From: Peptococcaceae bacterium UBA7702
Lineage (GTDB): Bacteria; Bacillota; Dehalobacteriia; UBA7702
NCBI GenBank assembly: GCA_002482535.1
Contig: DLGE01000014.1
Coordinates: 1 to 44,207, forward strand
DNA length: 44,207 nt
Direction of reading: 5' to 3'
Shown here: positions 32,310 to 41,285 of the stretch, piece by piece
Position numbering within the stretch: the stretch's first letter is position 1
How the letters are laid out: every line of letters begins with the position of its first letter
Program-made: the position numbers and the translations under genes
The notes under the pieces: model-generated
Seen by the model: the letters and a program-made list of their open reading frames with translations, nothing else
Databases searched by the model: none
Told to the model about the DNA's origin: nothing

Positions 32310-33066
32310 GTTCACCGATGACGATCTGATCCTTGGCGGTTACCGTCTGCTCCAAAAAAGGGACGGTTACCGCTTTTCTCTCGACGCCCTTTTACTCGCC
32401 GCTTTTGTTCCGGTCTTTCCCGGCGCCGCCGTCCTCGATCTCGGCTGCGGCAGCGGTATATTGCCGCTTTTGCTTTTGGGCAGAGAGCCCTCCCTGGCCG
32501 TGACGGCGGTGGAGAAAATGGAGGGGCCTTGTGCTTTGGCCCGGCGCAATATGGCGAAAAACAAAGCTCCCGTGACCGTGCTCTTAGGCGACGCCATGGA
32601 GGCGGACCGCTTTTTGGCAGCCTTCTCCTTTGACCTGATCGTGACGAATCCGCCTTTTTATCCCGTGGCCAAGTGCCGTTTGCCCCAAAAGCAAGAGATT
32701 GCCGCCGCCAAGACGGAGCTTTTTTGGAGCCCGGAAGGTTTGATGGATCAATCCTTTTCCTTGCTGCGGGAGAGGGGACGGCTTGCTTTGATCTTTCCCG
32801 GAACGCGGAAAGAGGAGATCTGCGCAAGGGCGGCAGAGGCGGGACTTTGCTTGGAGCGCAGCCGTGATATTTTTTCTAAAAAAACGAACCCCGGGTTTTC
32901 CCGGGTATTGCTGCAATGGATCAAAGCGCCGTGCCGCCAGGAAAAGCTGCCGCCGCTGTCCATTTACACGGAAGACGGGGATTATACTCAGGAAATGAAG
33001 AGGATATTTGAGATTTACCATGGAACAGGGACTGTATCTTGTGGCGACGCCCATCGGCAACCTTGA
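32296..33066 (+). CDS. TrmN6-like (YabB) N6-adenine tRNA methyltransferase
   Basis: 256 residues from ATG 32296, chosen because upstream in-frame ATGs lie deep inside yabA. Family start GYRLLQKRDGYRFSLDALLLAAF, SAM motif I (VLDLGCGSGILPLLL) and the N6-adenine motif NPPFY (IVTNPPFYP) are present. Relatives modify A37 of tRNA-Val(1). In Bacillus yabB holds the same position between yabA and rsmI. The 3' end overlaps rsmI by 47 bases. Confidence 0.88.
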   Translation: MNKNEFTDDDLILGGYRLLQKRDGYRFSLDALLLAAFVPVFPGAAVLDLGCGSGILPLLLLGREPSLAVTAVEKMEGPCALARRNMAKNKAPVTVLLGDAMEADRFLAAFSFDLIVTNPPFYPVAKCRLPQKQEIAAAKTELFWSPEGLMDQSFSLLRERGRLALIFPGTRKEEICARAAEAGLCLERSRDIFSKKTNPGFSRVLLQWIKAPCRQEKLPPLSIYTEDGDYTQEMKRIFEIYHGTGTVSCGDAHRQP

Positions 33067-33862
33067 GGACATGACATTCCGCGGCATTGAAGTGCTGAAA
33101 AATGTTGACCTGATCGGCGCCGAGGACACCCGCCACAGCAGAATCTTATTACAACATTTTGATATTAAGACGCCGCTCCTCAGTTATTACGAGCACAATG
33201 AGGTGAAGCGCCGGGAAGAACTTTTGGCGCGGCTCCAAAAAGGTGAGACTGTGGCCTTGATCAGCGACGCCGGTACGCCGGGGATTTCCGATCCCGGCGC
33301 TGATCTTGTTCGGGCGGCCGTGGCGGCGGGGATTCCCGTTCATCCCATACCCGGCGGCAATGCTGTGCTTTCCGCGGTTAGCGCCTCGGCGCTGCCCTGC
33401 GATCGCTTTGTTTTCGAGGGTTTCCTGCCGCGCCCCAAAAAGGAGCGCCAGGAGCGCCTCGCGGAAATCGCCAAAGAAAAAAGAACTCTGGTGATCTATG
33501 TTTCTCCCCATCGGCTCAAAGAGGATCTCACTGCCCTGGTTGCCGCTTTGGGGGACCGTCCGGCTACCCTCTGCCGGGAGTTGACCAAAATCCACGAAAC
33601 CTTCTATTACGGCACCCTTTCCTCTCTGCTCCAAAGGGCTTCGGCCACGCAGCTGAAAGGCGAGATGGTGTTGGTGATCGCCGGTTATGCCGGTGAAGAT
33701 CAGGAAATTCCCGCAAAAGAGGTGATCAAGGCCGAACTGGCCGGTCTTATGGCCGAGGGTGTCAAAGCGAAAACTGCCGTACGGATTGTTGCGGAAAAAT
33801 ATCGAATGAAGAAAAATCAGATCTATCCTTATACCTTTACGGATGGAGAAGAAGGAGAATAA
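33020..33862 (+). CDS. rsmI: 16S rRNA 2'-O-methyltransferase RsmI
   Basis: 280 residues, tetrapyrrole-methylase fold, methylating ribose of C1402 in 16S rRNA. The family start LYLVATPIGNLEDMTFRGIEVL and the blocks GAEDTRHSRILL, ISDAGTPGISDPG and PGGNAVLSAVSASALPCDRF (glycine-rich SAM site) are clear. The ATG at 33020 gives the usual N-terminus; a TTG four codons earlier has AGAGGA upstream and cannot be excluded. Confidence 0.96.
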   Translation: MEQGLYLVATPIGNLEDMTFRGIEVLKNVDLIGAEDTRHSRILLQHFDIKTPLLSYYEHNEVKRREELLARLQKGETVALISDAGTPGISDPGADLVRAAVAAGIPVHPIPGGNAVLSAVSASALPCDRFVFEGFLPRPKKERQERLAEIAKEKRTLVIYVSPHRLKEDLTALVAALGDRPATLCRELTKIHETFYYGTLSSLLQRASATQLKGEMVLVIAGYAGEDQEIPAKEVIKAELAGLMAEGVKAKTAVRIVAEKYRMKKNQIYPYTFTDGEEGE

Positions 33863-33865
33863 CCC

Positions 33866-35824
33866 ATGTCAAAACCTACCTTTTATATTACGACTCCCAT
33901 TTATTATCCCAGTGCCACCCTGCATATCGGTCATTGCTATACCACGGTGGCGGCGGATACCATGACCCGCTATAAAAAGATGCGCGGATACGACGCCTAT
34001 TTTCTCACCGGTTCCGACGAACACGGACAGAAAATTGAACGCAGCGCTGCGGCAGCGGGAATGGAGCCCCTGGCTTATGTGGATCAGATCATCGCTTCCT
34101 TTAAAAAACTTTGGCAAAAGTTTGATATCGATTACAGTGATTTTATTCGCACCACGGAGCCGCGCCACGAGGAAGTCGTCGCCGAGGTTTTCCGCAAGCT
34201 TCAGGCAAAAGGCGATATCTACCTCGGTTCCTATACGGGGCATTACTGTGTTTCCTGTGAGACCTTTTTTACGGAAACCCAGATCAAAGATGCCGGCGGC
34301 GTCTGCCCCGACTGCGGCGGCCCCGTCGATATGGTTCAGGAGGAAAGCTATTTTTTCAAACTTTCCAACTACGGCGACCGCCTTTTGGCCTATATTGACA
34401 GCCACCCCGACTTTATTCAGCCGATCTCCCGCCGCAATGAAATGGTGAATTTCATCAAGCAGGGCCTGGAAGATCTCAGCATCAGCCGCACCACCTTCCG
34501 CTGGGGCATCCCCGTGCCCGGCGATCCCAAGCATGTGGTCTACGTTTGGCTCGATGCCTTGACCAACTACATTTCCGCCCTGGGTTACACCAAAGGCGAT
34601 CCCCGCTTTGAAACATACTGGCCCGCCGACGTTCATCTTGTCGGTAAAGATATTGTGCGTTTCCATACGATCATCTGGCCCATTATGCTCCTGGCCCTCG
34701 ATTTGCCTCTGCCGAAAAAAGTATTTGCCCACGGCTGGATCTTGGTGAACGAAGGGAAGATGTCCAAGAGCAAAGGCAATGTCGTCGATCCCATGGTCCT
34801 GGCCGACCAATACAGCACCGACGCCCTCCGCTACTTCCTGCTCCGGGAGTTTATCTTCGGCGCTGACGGCAACTATACCGAGGAGATCCTGGTCAACCGG
34901 ATCAATGTGGATCTTGCCAATGATTTCGGGAACTTGCTTTCCCGCACCACGGCGATGATTGAAAAATTCCAAGGCGGAATCATCGAAGCGCCACGGGGAA
35001 AAACTGAATTCGACGACGCGTTGCTCTCACTTTTCGCTACGGTTCCCGAGGAGATGGCGGCTTACATGGAAAAGTTAGAGTTCCATAACGCCTTTGCCGC
35101 TGTTTGGAAAATCGTGACCAAAGCCAACAAATACATTGATGAATGTGCTCCCTGGGCTTTGAACAAAAACAACGAAAAAGATAAATTGGCGACGGTTTTA
35201 TATAACATGGCCGAAGCCCTGCGCATTGCCACCATTCTGCTGACGCCGGTGATGCCCAATACGCCGGCCAAGGTCTTTGCCCAGCTGGGCATTGCCGAAG
35301 AAAAGCAACTGCACACCTGGGAAAGCCTCGCTTATGGCGGCATCAAGGCTCAAACCGCGATTCACCGCGGCGAGCCCATCTTCCCCCGCCTAGAATGGAA
35401 CGACGGGGAGAGTGCCCCCGCTCCCAAAAAGGAGGGCAAGGTCAAAGCAAAAGAAACCAAGGTAGCGAAGAAAGATGCGGTGGCAGCAGAACAGCAAAAC
35501 GCGGACCTGATTACCATCGACGACTTTGCTAAAATGGAACTCCGCGTCGCCGATGTGCTCACCGCGGAAAAAGTGGAGAACGCTGATAAACTGTTGAAGC
35601 TCTGCGTTAAAATTGGTGAAGAGGAACGCACCGTTGTGGCGGGGATTGCCAAATACTATGCTCCAGAAGATCTGATCGGTAAAAAAGTCGTCGTCGTGGC
35701 GAATTTAGAACCGGTGAAACTTCGTGGCATCGAAAGCCGCGGCATGGTGCTGTGCGCCTCCGATGAAGACGGCTTAGAAGCGCTCCTCGTCGATAAGGTG
35801 CGCAGTGGGGGCGTGGTCCGTTAA
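33866..35824 (+). CDS. metG: Methionine--tRNA ligase
   Basis: 652 residues. Class I synthetase with HIGH motif (YPSATLHIGHCYTT), a zinc knuckle pair (CVSCETFF, CPDCGGP), KMSKSKGN, and an appended C-terminal tRNA-binding domain (about 545-652: MELRVADVLTAEKVENADKL and later) used for dimerisation and tRNA binding. A Lys/Ala-rich linker precedes that domain. It starts 4 bases after rsmI and its TAA overlaps the tatD ATG by one base. Confidence 0.97.
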   Translation: MSKPTFYITTPIYYPSATLHIGHCYTTVAADTMTRYKKMRGYDAYFLTGSDEHGQKIERSAAAAGMEPLAYVDQIIASFKKLWQKFDIDYSDFIRTTEPRHEEVVAEVFRKLQAKGDIYLGSYTGHYCVSCETFFTETQIKDAGGVCPDCGGPVDMVQEESYFFKLSNYGDRLLAYIDSHPDFIQPISRRNEMVNFIKQGLEDLSISRTTFRWGIPVPGDPKHVVYVWLDALTNYISALGYTKGDPRFETYWPADVHLVGKDIVRFHTIIWPIMLLALDLPLPKKVFAHGWILVNEGKMSKSKGNVVDPMVLADQYSTDALRYFLLREFIFGADGNYTEEILVNRINVDLANDFGNLLSRTTAMIEKFQGGIIEAPRGKTEFDDALLSLFATVPEEMAAYMEKLEFHNAFAAVWKIVTKANKYIDECAPWALNKNNEKDKLATVLYNMAEALRIATILLTPVMPNTPAKVFAQLGIAEEKQLHTWESLAYGGIKAQTAIHRGEPIFPRLEWNDGESAPAPKKEGKVKAKETKVAKKDAVAAEQQNADLITIDDFAKMELRVADVLTAEKVENADKLLKLCVKIGEEERTVVAGIAKYYAPEDLIGKKVVVVANLEPVKLRGIESRGMVLCASDEDGLEALLVDKVRSGGVVR

Positions 35825-36594
35825 TGCTTTACGATACCCACGCTCATCTCAATGACGAAGCCTTTGCCGAGGATTTGGCGGCAGTGCTCTCCCGGGCCAA
35901 CGAGGCCGGGGTGGCCCGCATCAATGTGGTGGGCTGTGACTGGGAGACCTCCCGGCAGGCGGTGGCATTGGCGGAGCAATACGCGGAAATTTATGCCGTT
36001 GTCGGCGTACACCCCAGCGACAGCAATACCTACAGCGATGCCTTGGAAGCGGATCTTTTATCTTGGGCAAAGAAAGAAAAGGTTGTCGCCATCGGTGAAA
36101 TCGGCCTTGACTATCATTATGACGATACGGATAGGGAAACCCAGCATAAAGTATTTCGCCTCCAGATCCGTTTGGCCAAAAGCCTCGATCTGCCCCTGGT
36201 GATTCACAGTCGCGACGCCTTTGAGGATACTTTGAAAATATTAACGGAGGAATTGGCGGAAAACGACCATAAAGGCGTTTTCCACTGTTTTTCCGGCAGT
36301 TGGGAGCAGGCCCAGGCTTGCCTGAAATACGGCTATTACTTGGGTTTTGACGGTCCGCTGACCTTTAAAAATGCCAAAAAGCCGGTGCGCGTTGTGGAGC
36401 AGATGCCCTTAGACCGTCTGCTGATTGAGACCGATTGCCCCTACCTATCCCCGGAACCCCGCCGGGGAAGGCGCAACGAGCCGGCCTATGTCCGCTATGT
36501 GGCGGCAAAAGTTGCCGATCTCCGCGGGATCAGCGTGGAAGAGGCGGAGAGGGTTACCTATGAGAACGGCTGCCGCCTCTTTCGGCTGCCGTGA
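35824..36594 (+). CDS. tatD: TatD-family metal-dependent DNase
   Basis: 256 residues, TIM-barrel hydrolase. Metal ligands are visible: HAH in YDTHAHLND, Glu in IGEIGLDYHYD, His in VIHSRDAFEDT and GVFHCFSG, Asp in ETDCPYLSPEP. Members trim DNA 3' ends and also act on D-tyrosyl-tRNA-like or peptide substrates in some reports. Last gene of the tmk run. Its last codons lie within a 48-bp sequence that recurs 128 bp downstream. Confidence 0.94.
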   Translation: MLYDTHAHLNDEAFAEDLAAVLSRANEAGVARINVVGCDWETSRQAVALAEQYAEIYAVVGVHPSDSNTYSDALEADLLSWAKKEKVVAIGEIGLDYHYDDTDRETQHKVFRLQIRLAKSLDLPLVIHSRDAFEDTLKILTEELAENDHKGVFHCFSGSWEQAQACLKYGYYLGFDGPLTFKNAKKPVRVVEQMPLDRLLIETDCPYLSPEPRRGRRNEPAYVRYVAAKVADLRGISVEEAERVTYENGCRLFRLP

Positions 36595-36622
36595 AACCGC
36601 AAATAGCGGCGTTGCGGCAAAA
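36575..36622 (+). repeat. 48-bp direct repeat, copy 1 (overlaps end of tatD)
   Basis: Begins GCCTCTTTCGGCTGCCGTGA and ends GTTGCGGCAAAA; 44 of 48 positions match copy 2. A hairpin CCGCAA/TTGCGG lies inside. Confidence 0.85.
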
Positions 36623-36702
36623 ACGTCAGACATTTGCGTACCTTTTTGTACGCGGCATGCCTGCCCTTTTCCCCGCGCCTTGCTCTTTACGGCTTCACGA
36701 TT

Positions 36703-36750
36703 GCCTCTTCCGACTGCCGTGAAACTGCAAATAGCGGCGTTGTGGCAAAA
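36703..36750 (+). repeat. 48-bp direct repeat, copy 2
   Basis: Begins GCCTCTTCCGACTGCCGTGA and ends GTTGTGGCAAAA. The inner hairpin changes to CTGCAA/TTGTGG, still able to pair with wobbles. Confidence 0.85.
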
Positions 36751-36787
36751 TAATAAGTGCGCTTTTTCAACAGAATGCACCAAACCG

Positions 36788-36826
36788 CGCCGAAGGGACT
36801 GCAACCGAGCCTTTCGGCGTTTTTTC
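36788..36826 (+). terminator. Terminator of the tmk-tatD operon
   Basis: Arms CGCCGAA (36788-36794) and TTCGGCG (36813-36819) followed by TTTTTTC. Confidence 0.75.
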
Positions 36827-37269
36827 GCCCCTTTTTTCGTAGCGTGAAGCAGGGATAAGCATAAAAATAAGCCGTCTCCGCCAGGAGCCATGAATCGCCG
36901 TAAGGAAGAGCATGGATGATTCCCGAAAAAGCGGGAGTATTGGGGTATATGTAATAAATATACTTATAATGCATAAATATGCTACTGTATAATGGGTAAT
37001 ATTCGACAACTTTTATGCGAAATTATGTTCTAACTTTGGCGGCGCGCCGATGGAGCAGAAAGGCGAAAATGCGTGTAGCAGGTGCTTCAACGCTTCATAA
37101 ATTTCTTAAAAATTTATGAAATCTTTTTCTCCCAAATTCAGGAAATGCCACCATATGGACCATTTGTAGCAGGGGATTTAATGCTCCCAAGGCAGATAAA
37201 GTTTTTTTAAAAAACTTATTTTTTTATACGGTGATATTGTATAGCAGGGGCTTTGAAATCCATTTGGAT
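36827..37269 (+). other. AT-rich intergenic region with hairpins and a thrice-repeated motif
   Basis: No gene found. TAGCAGG-G-CTT-like motifs occur at 37076-37090, 37167-37181 and 37242-37257. Two AT-rich hairpins with T-tracts lie at 37094-37120 (arms TTCATAAATTT/AAATTTATGAA) and 37199-37217 (AAGTTTTTT/AAAAAACTT). Two TATAAT hexamers (36965, 36988) have no good -35 partner. Confidence 0.6.
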
Positions 37270-37301
37270 TTGACTTTTTTTCGTAAAGTATAGTATACTT
37301 T
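37270..37301 (+). promoter_or_regulatory. Promoter and overlapping operator of the 3D/G5 gene
   Basis: TTGACT (37270-37275), 18-base spacer, TATACT (37294-37299). The -10 box is inside the dyad AAAGTATA-G-TATACTTT (37285-37301), a likely regulator site. Confidence 0.65.
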
Positions 37302-37325
37302 ATTCAAAGTTGGAAGGAGGTGTAT

Positions 37326-38372
37326 ATGTCAACTAAGACGATATGGTCTAATTTTTTCCATTCCCGAAAAATCCTAATTGTCCTCTGTTCCTTTGTGGCT
37401 GTGGCCGTAATCGGACTAGGCTGTGGAGCATGGATCATGTCTGAAGAAAAAGAGGTTACATTATCCGTTAATAGCAATGATAAAGTTGTCCGCACATATA
37501 CCAACACCGTTGAGGAGTTTCTGGAAGAACAGGAAGTCAATCTCGACGATGTTGCTTCTGTCGGCGTTGCCCTTGATTCGAAAATTTACGATGGGCAAAA
37601 GGTTTCGGTAGAAGTGACCAACAACTACAAAGTTTTGGTAGACGGACAAACGCTAAAAATCAGTATGGCGGCAAAGAACGTCGGCGACGTGCTCAACGAA
37701 GCCAACATCACCCTGGGAGAACACGATATTGTAGAACCTAAGGTGAGCGCAGCCGCTACCACAGATTTGGTCATTGATATTCACAGGGTGACAATAGAGG
37801 AAGAAATAAGAGAAACAGAGTTGGCATATTCCGTAGAAACACAAAAGGATAGCACTATGTTCTCAGGCGAGAAAATGGTTCTGCAGCGAGGCCAGGCCGG
37901 ACTGCAAGCCGATACCTATCTCGTCACTTACCGGGACGGTGAATATTACAGTGAAGAGCTCGTCAATTCAGAGGTCACCGAACCGGTAACAGAAATTGTC
38001 GCTGTGGGCACAGTTGTTGTTGCCAGTCTTAACAGCGATGATGAAGATAGTGAAAATGAATCGACTGCTTCCAACCAGGTCGCCCCCAACGGTATGTCTT
38101 ATGCGAAAGTTTTAACTTGTAAGGCAACAGCGTATCATGAACCGGAAGGTTCCTTAACCAAAAGCGGTACGTTGTCAAGAGTAGGCGCCATTGCCGTGGA
38201 TCCCAGCGTAATACCGCTGGGTACAAAGCTCTATGTGGAAGGGTACGGCTACTGTGTCGCCGAAGATACCGGCGGGTTGATCAAAGGTAACAGAATTGAT
38301 GTTTATCTCGATTCTGAAGAAGAATGTATTAATTGGGGCGTGAAAAGCGTCACTGTCTATATTCTCAACTAA
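37326..38372 (+). CDS. yabE: YabE-type secreted protein with DUF348, G5 and 3D domains
   Basis: 348 residues from the ATG at 37326, with GGAAGGAGG 5 bases upstream. A signal anchor lies at about 15-38 (ILIVLCSFVAVAVIGLG). Two DUF348 domains follow (VTLSVNSNDKVVRTYTNTVEEFL and YKVLVDGQTLKISMAAKNVGDVL regions), then a G5 domain and a C-terminal 3D domain with three Asp (AVDPSVIPLGTKLYVEGYG, AEDTGG, IDVYLDS). The 3D domain is the catalytic part of MltA/RpfB-like wall enzymes. In Bacillus yabE follows tatD (yabD), as here. A wall-remodelling hydrolase or lytic transglycosylase role is inferred. Confidence 0.92.
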   Translation: MSTKTIWSNFFHSRKILIVLCSFVAVAVIGLGCGAWIMSEEKEVTLSVNSNDKVVRTYTNTVEEFLEEQEVNLDDVASVGVALDSKIYDGQKVSVEVTNNYKVLVDGQTLKISMAAKNVGDVLNEANITLGEHDIVEPKVSAAATTDLVIDIHRVTIEEEIRETELAYSVETQKDSTMFSGEKMVLQRGQAGLQADTYLVTYRDGEYYSEELVNSEVTEPVTEIVAVGTVVVASLNSDDEDSENESTASNQVAPNGMSYAKVLTCKATAYHEPEGSLTKSGTLSRVGAIAVDPSVIPLGTKLYVEGYGYCVAEDTGGLIKGNRIDVYLDSEEECINWGVKSVTVYILN

Positions 38373-38419
38373 AATTTATAAAAACCAACTTTATTATGAA
38401 CCATTCATAAGCCATCCAG

Positions 38420-38451
38420 GAGGGAAGTGTTATTATACACTTCCCTCTTTT
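38420..38451 (+). terminator. Terminator of the 3D/G5 gene
   Basis: Perfect 11-bp arms GAGGGAAGTGT and ACACTTCCCTC, 6-base loop, then TTTTC. Confidence 0.9.
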
Positions 38452-38503
38452 CATTTATGGCTTTTGCCGGTCGTGTGAAACCGGCGGGAGCCGTAAATAA
38501 AGG

Positions 38504-38535
38504 GTGGCGGGAGCATCTTGATATGCTCCCGCCAC
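38504..38535 (-). terminator. Hairpin at the end of the murA-to-membrane-protein run
   Basis: Arms GTGGCGGGAGCAT and ATGCTCCCGCCAC (13 bp). On the minus strand it is followed by CCCTTTATTTA, a weak T-tract. Confidence 0.65.
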
Positions 38536-38562
38536 TGTAGTTTATTCGATCAAGCGCTTTGG

Positions 38563-38886
38563 CTAACGGATCAGCCCCTTGAGGAGATCGACGGCGGAGG
38601 TGTAAAGGGAATGGAAATCAAAATCAAAGTTTAGCAGTGAACTGAGATAGAGCGCCGTGAAGAGCAGGATCACCAAGGTACAAAGCACAAAGCCGAAAAC
38701 GGAGATGCGCACAGCGTGGATCGCCAGCCTTGTTGCGCAGTGGCGTCTGCCCCGCAGCCCGGTGAGGATGCCGATAAAGGCGAAGAAAAGGCCGAGGAAG
38801 ACCGTATAGCCGCCGAAGACGGTGATGATGCTCATAACCCCTAAGGACAGCGAAGTCAGTGAAAGGGTGCTGGTTTTTTCTCTCAT
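38563..38886 (-). CDS. Small membrane protein, unknown
   Basis: 107 residues with two or three hydrophobic segments (about 12-44 and 58-86) split by a basic loop GLRGRRHCATR. The layout (SLSLGVMSIITVFGGYTVFLGLFFAFIGILTGLRG, read in parts) resembles DUF4190-type small proteins, but I cannot assign it firmly. It starts 13 bases after rlmH and is the last gene of this minus-strand run. It ends in TAG. Confidence 0.7.
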   Translation of the reverse strand: MREKTSTLSLTSLSLGVMSIITVFGGYTVFLGLFFAFIGILTGLRGRRHCATRLAIHAVRISVFGFVLCTLVILLFTALYLSSLLNFDFDFHSLYTSAVDLLKGLIR

Positions 38887-38899
38887 AGGCGCTCCTTTG

Positions 38900-39379
38900 C
38901 TATTTATGGTAGGGTTCTCTGCGAATAATCTTCATACTCCGGTAAATCTGCTCCACGAGGAAAACCCGTATCAGTTGATGGGGAAAGGTGGCCTTGCCGA
39001 AAGCCACGCGTTTTTGGCAGCGTCCCTTGACCTCTTCGGCCAGACCCAGGGAACTGCCGATGAGAAAATTGACGGTTTTTCCTCGCTCCATGGCGTTTTT
39101 TTCAATGAGTTGGGCCAGTCCTTCAGAGGACACCATTTCGCCGTAAAGATCCAGGGCGATGTTATAGTCGCCCTCTTTCATTTTACTTGAGAAAAAGCGT
39201 CCCTCTTTGGCGAGAATGGTGTTCTTTTCCCGGTCACTGAGGTTTTCCGGCGCTTCCTCTTCGCCGCCCTCTAAGATTTCCAGCTTCAAATATGGATGGA
39301 GGCGTTTTTCGTATTCGGCAATGGCGTCCCGCCAGTATTTCTCTTTCAGCTTGCCGATGGCCAAGATTCTGATTTTCAT
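38900..39379 (-). CDS. rlmH: 23S rRNA (pseudouridine1915-N3) methyltransferase RlmH
   Basis: 159 residues, SPOUT fold. The start MKIRILAIGKLKEKYW, the knot segment NFLIGSSLGLAEEVKG and the C-terminal FPHQLIRVFLVEQIYRSMKI plus ..PYHK are diagnostic. It methylates position 1915 of 23S rRNA. Overlaps htrA by 4 bases. Stop codon TAG. The gene order htrA-rlmH is common in Bacillota. Confidence 0.97.
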   Translation of the reverse strand: MKIRILAIGKLKEKYWRDAIAEYEKRLHPYLKLEILEGGEEEAPENLSDREKNTILAKEGRFFSSKMKEGDYNIALDLYGEMVSSEGLAQLIEKNAMERGKTVNFLIGSSLGLAEEVKGRCQKRVAFGKATFPHQLIRVFLVEQIYRSMKIIRREPYHK

Positions 39380-40491
39380 TGTTCTTTTAGTTCTCCCAAA
39401 ACGATCTGATAATCGAGAAAAGAACCTTCACGGTAAACGGTGACGGAGACCGTATCCCCGGCGTTGCAGGCAAAGACTTTCTCTTGGAGATCGTACATGT
39501 CGGTGACTTCCGCGCCGTTGAAGGCGGTGATGATATCGTAATCTTTAAGGCCCGCCTGCTCCGCGGCGCCGTTTTCCTGTAAGGTAATCATGACGCCGTA
39601 ATCAATGCCGGTATTGTAGGCCTTGGCAATGTTAGCGTCAAGGGAGAAGAGCAGATAAACACCCATTGCTCCCCGGCTGACGCTGCCGCTTTGGAGAATC
39701 TCCGCCACAATCTCCTTGACCGTATCGGCGGGGATGGCAAAGCCCATGCCCTCAAAGCCGCTTTCCGTGATTTTGATGGTGTTGACGCCGATCACTTCGC
39801 CCTTTTCGTTGCAGAGGGCTCCCCCGGAATTGCCGGGGTTGATGGCGGCGTCGGTCTGAATCAGATGAAAACTGATGCCGTCATCGGTAACGATATAGCG
39901 GTTCAAACCGCTGACAATTCCTTTGGTGACGGTGCCGGCAAAGTCGAGTCCGCCGGGATTCCCCACGGCCAGGGCTGTTTCCCCCACTTCCAACGTATCA
40001 TCTGCGGCGAAAGCGGCGGCGGCAAGGCCGTCTTTTTCCACCTTTAAAAGGGCAAGATCGGTGCGCCTGTCGTGACCTACCACACTGGCCTCTGTTTCGC
40101 TGTTATCGGAAAAGACGACTCGGATTTGGTCATTTTCGGCGATTACATGGTAGTTGGTGACAATGTAGCCCCGTTCGTCGATGACGATGCCGCTGCCGGT
40201 GCTTTCCGTCACCGTGGTCTCAGTGCCGTCGTAAACGGAGGAGCTGTTGGTGGCAACAATTCCTACCACTGAGGGAATGATCTTTTCCGCGGCGGCGGCA
40301 GCATTTGTGGTGTTGCCGTCGTCATCGTCGGTATCCGTTGCTGTGGCATCGTCGGCTTTCGTATCCAGCGTCTTTTGAATCCATTCGCCGGCAACGGTTT
40401 CGTTGATGGTTAGTGCAAAAAAGCCGCCGATGAGGGCGGCTGCGATCAGTAAAATGATCAGGAGTGGCAGTGAGATCTTTCTCGCTTCCAA
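39376..40491 (-). CDS. htrA: HtrA/DegP-type membrane-anchored serine protease
   Basis: 371 residues. An N-terminal membrane anchor (about 8-28), a low-complexity Asp/Thr/Ala linker, a trypsin-like domain with the triad His (VTNYHVI), Asp (RRTDLALLKV) and Ser (INPGNSGGALCN), and a C-terminal PDZ domain (MITLQENGAAEQAGLKDYDIITAFNGAEV, in parts). It should act outside the membrane on misfolded proteins. It lies between walJ and rlmH as in many Bacillota. Confidence 0.95.
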   Translation of the reverse strand: MEARKISLPLLIILLIAAALIGGFFALTINETVAGEWIQKTLDTKADDATATDTDDDDGNTTNAAAAAEKIIPSVVGIVATNSSSVYDGTETTVTESTGSGIVIDERGYIVTNYHVIAENDQIRVVFSDNSETEASVVGHDRRTDLALLKVEKDGLAAAAFAADDTLEVGETALAVGNPGGLDFAGTVTKGIVSGLNRYIVTDDGISFHLIQTDAAINPGNSGGALCNEKGEVIGVNTIKITESGFEGMGFAIPADTVKEIVAEILQSGSVSRGAMGVYLLFSLDANIAKAYNTGIDYGVMITLQENGAAEQAGLKDYDIITAFNGAEVTDMYDLQEKVFACNAGDTVSVTVYREGSFLDYQIVLGELKEQ

Positions 40492-40505
40492 AATATCACC
40501 TCATA

Positions 40506-41285
40506 TCAATCGATTCTTATGATTTTTGAGGTATGATAAGGCGGCGCCACGTGAAGGCCGATCGTTTTGTTGATCCCGAAGTCGCACAACCGTTGGGCTG
40601 CTGTTTCATAAGCCAGCTCCGGCCGGTTGTTTTCCTCACTGAGATGCGCCAAAACGATTTCTTTGGTGGCGGGCCCGATGATTTTCTTTAATGCTTCCAC
40701 CGCGTCTTCGTTGGAAAGATGTCCCAAGGCGCCGGAGATGCGCGCTTTTAACTGAGGCGAATAACGGCTCTGCCGCAGCAGCTTAGGATCATGATTGAAT
40801 TCGAAGACCAAACCGTCGGCGTTTTTTAAATAGTCGATCATGCGTTGGGTCACTTTGCCCGTATCGGTGCAAATGCCGAGTTTTTTGCCGGCATTGGCAA
40901 TCACCAAGCCGATGGGCTGTACTGCGTCGTGAAAGGTTTTAAAGAAATCAAAGGAAAAATCACCTATGGTCATACCATATGCGTATTCTCTCTGATTTCT
41001 CTCGAGAATATTACCGAATCCACGGTATGTTTCCCATAATTTTGGTGTGGCAAAAATCGGAATATCGTAACGGCGGGAGAGGCTTCCGGCGCTCTTAATG
41101 TGGTCTTGATGTTCGTGGGTGATCAAAATGGCGGAGATTTCTCCCATGGATTCTCCGATATTTTCCAGGGCGTTTTCAATATGGCAGGCGGCCATGCCGG
41201 CGTCCACCAATACTTTTGTTTTTCCCGAAGAGACAAAGATGGAATTGCCCTTGCTGCTGCTAAATAATGTCGCGAAGGAGATCAT
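40506..41285 (-). CDS. walJ: WalJ/YycJ metallo-beta-lactamase-fold hydrolase
   Basis: 259 residues. The start FATLFSSSKGNSIFV and the metal site ITHEHQDHIKS (HxHxDH) with later CTDTGKVT and GHLSNEDA match YycJ/WalJ, a DNA-related MBL-fold exonuclease linked to wall and replication control. It overlaps murA by 4 bases and is followed 14 bases later by htrA. walK/walR are not in this window. Confidence 0.93.
   Translation of the reverse strand: MISFATLFSSSKGNSIFVSSGKTKVLVDAGMAACHIENALENIGESMGEISAILITHEHQDHIKSAGSLSRRYDIPIFATPKLWETYRGFGNILERNQREYAYGMTIGDFSFDFFKTFHDAVQPIGLVIANAGKKLGICTDTGKVTQRMIDYLKNADGLVFEFNHDPKLLRQSRYSPQLKARISGALGHLSNEDAVEALKKIIGPATKEIVLAHLSEENNRPELAYETAAQRLCDFGINKTIGLHVAPPYHTSKIIRID

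Noticed and set aside
33869..34972. A 367-codon minus-strand open frame
   Set aside because: Antisense shadow of metG.
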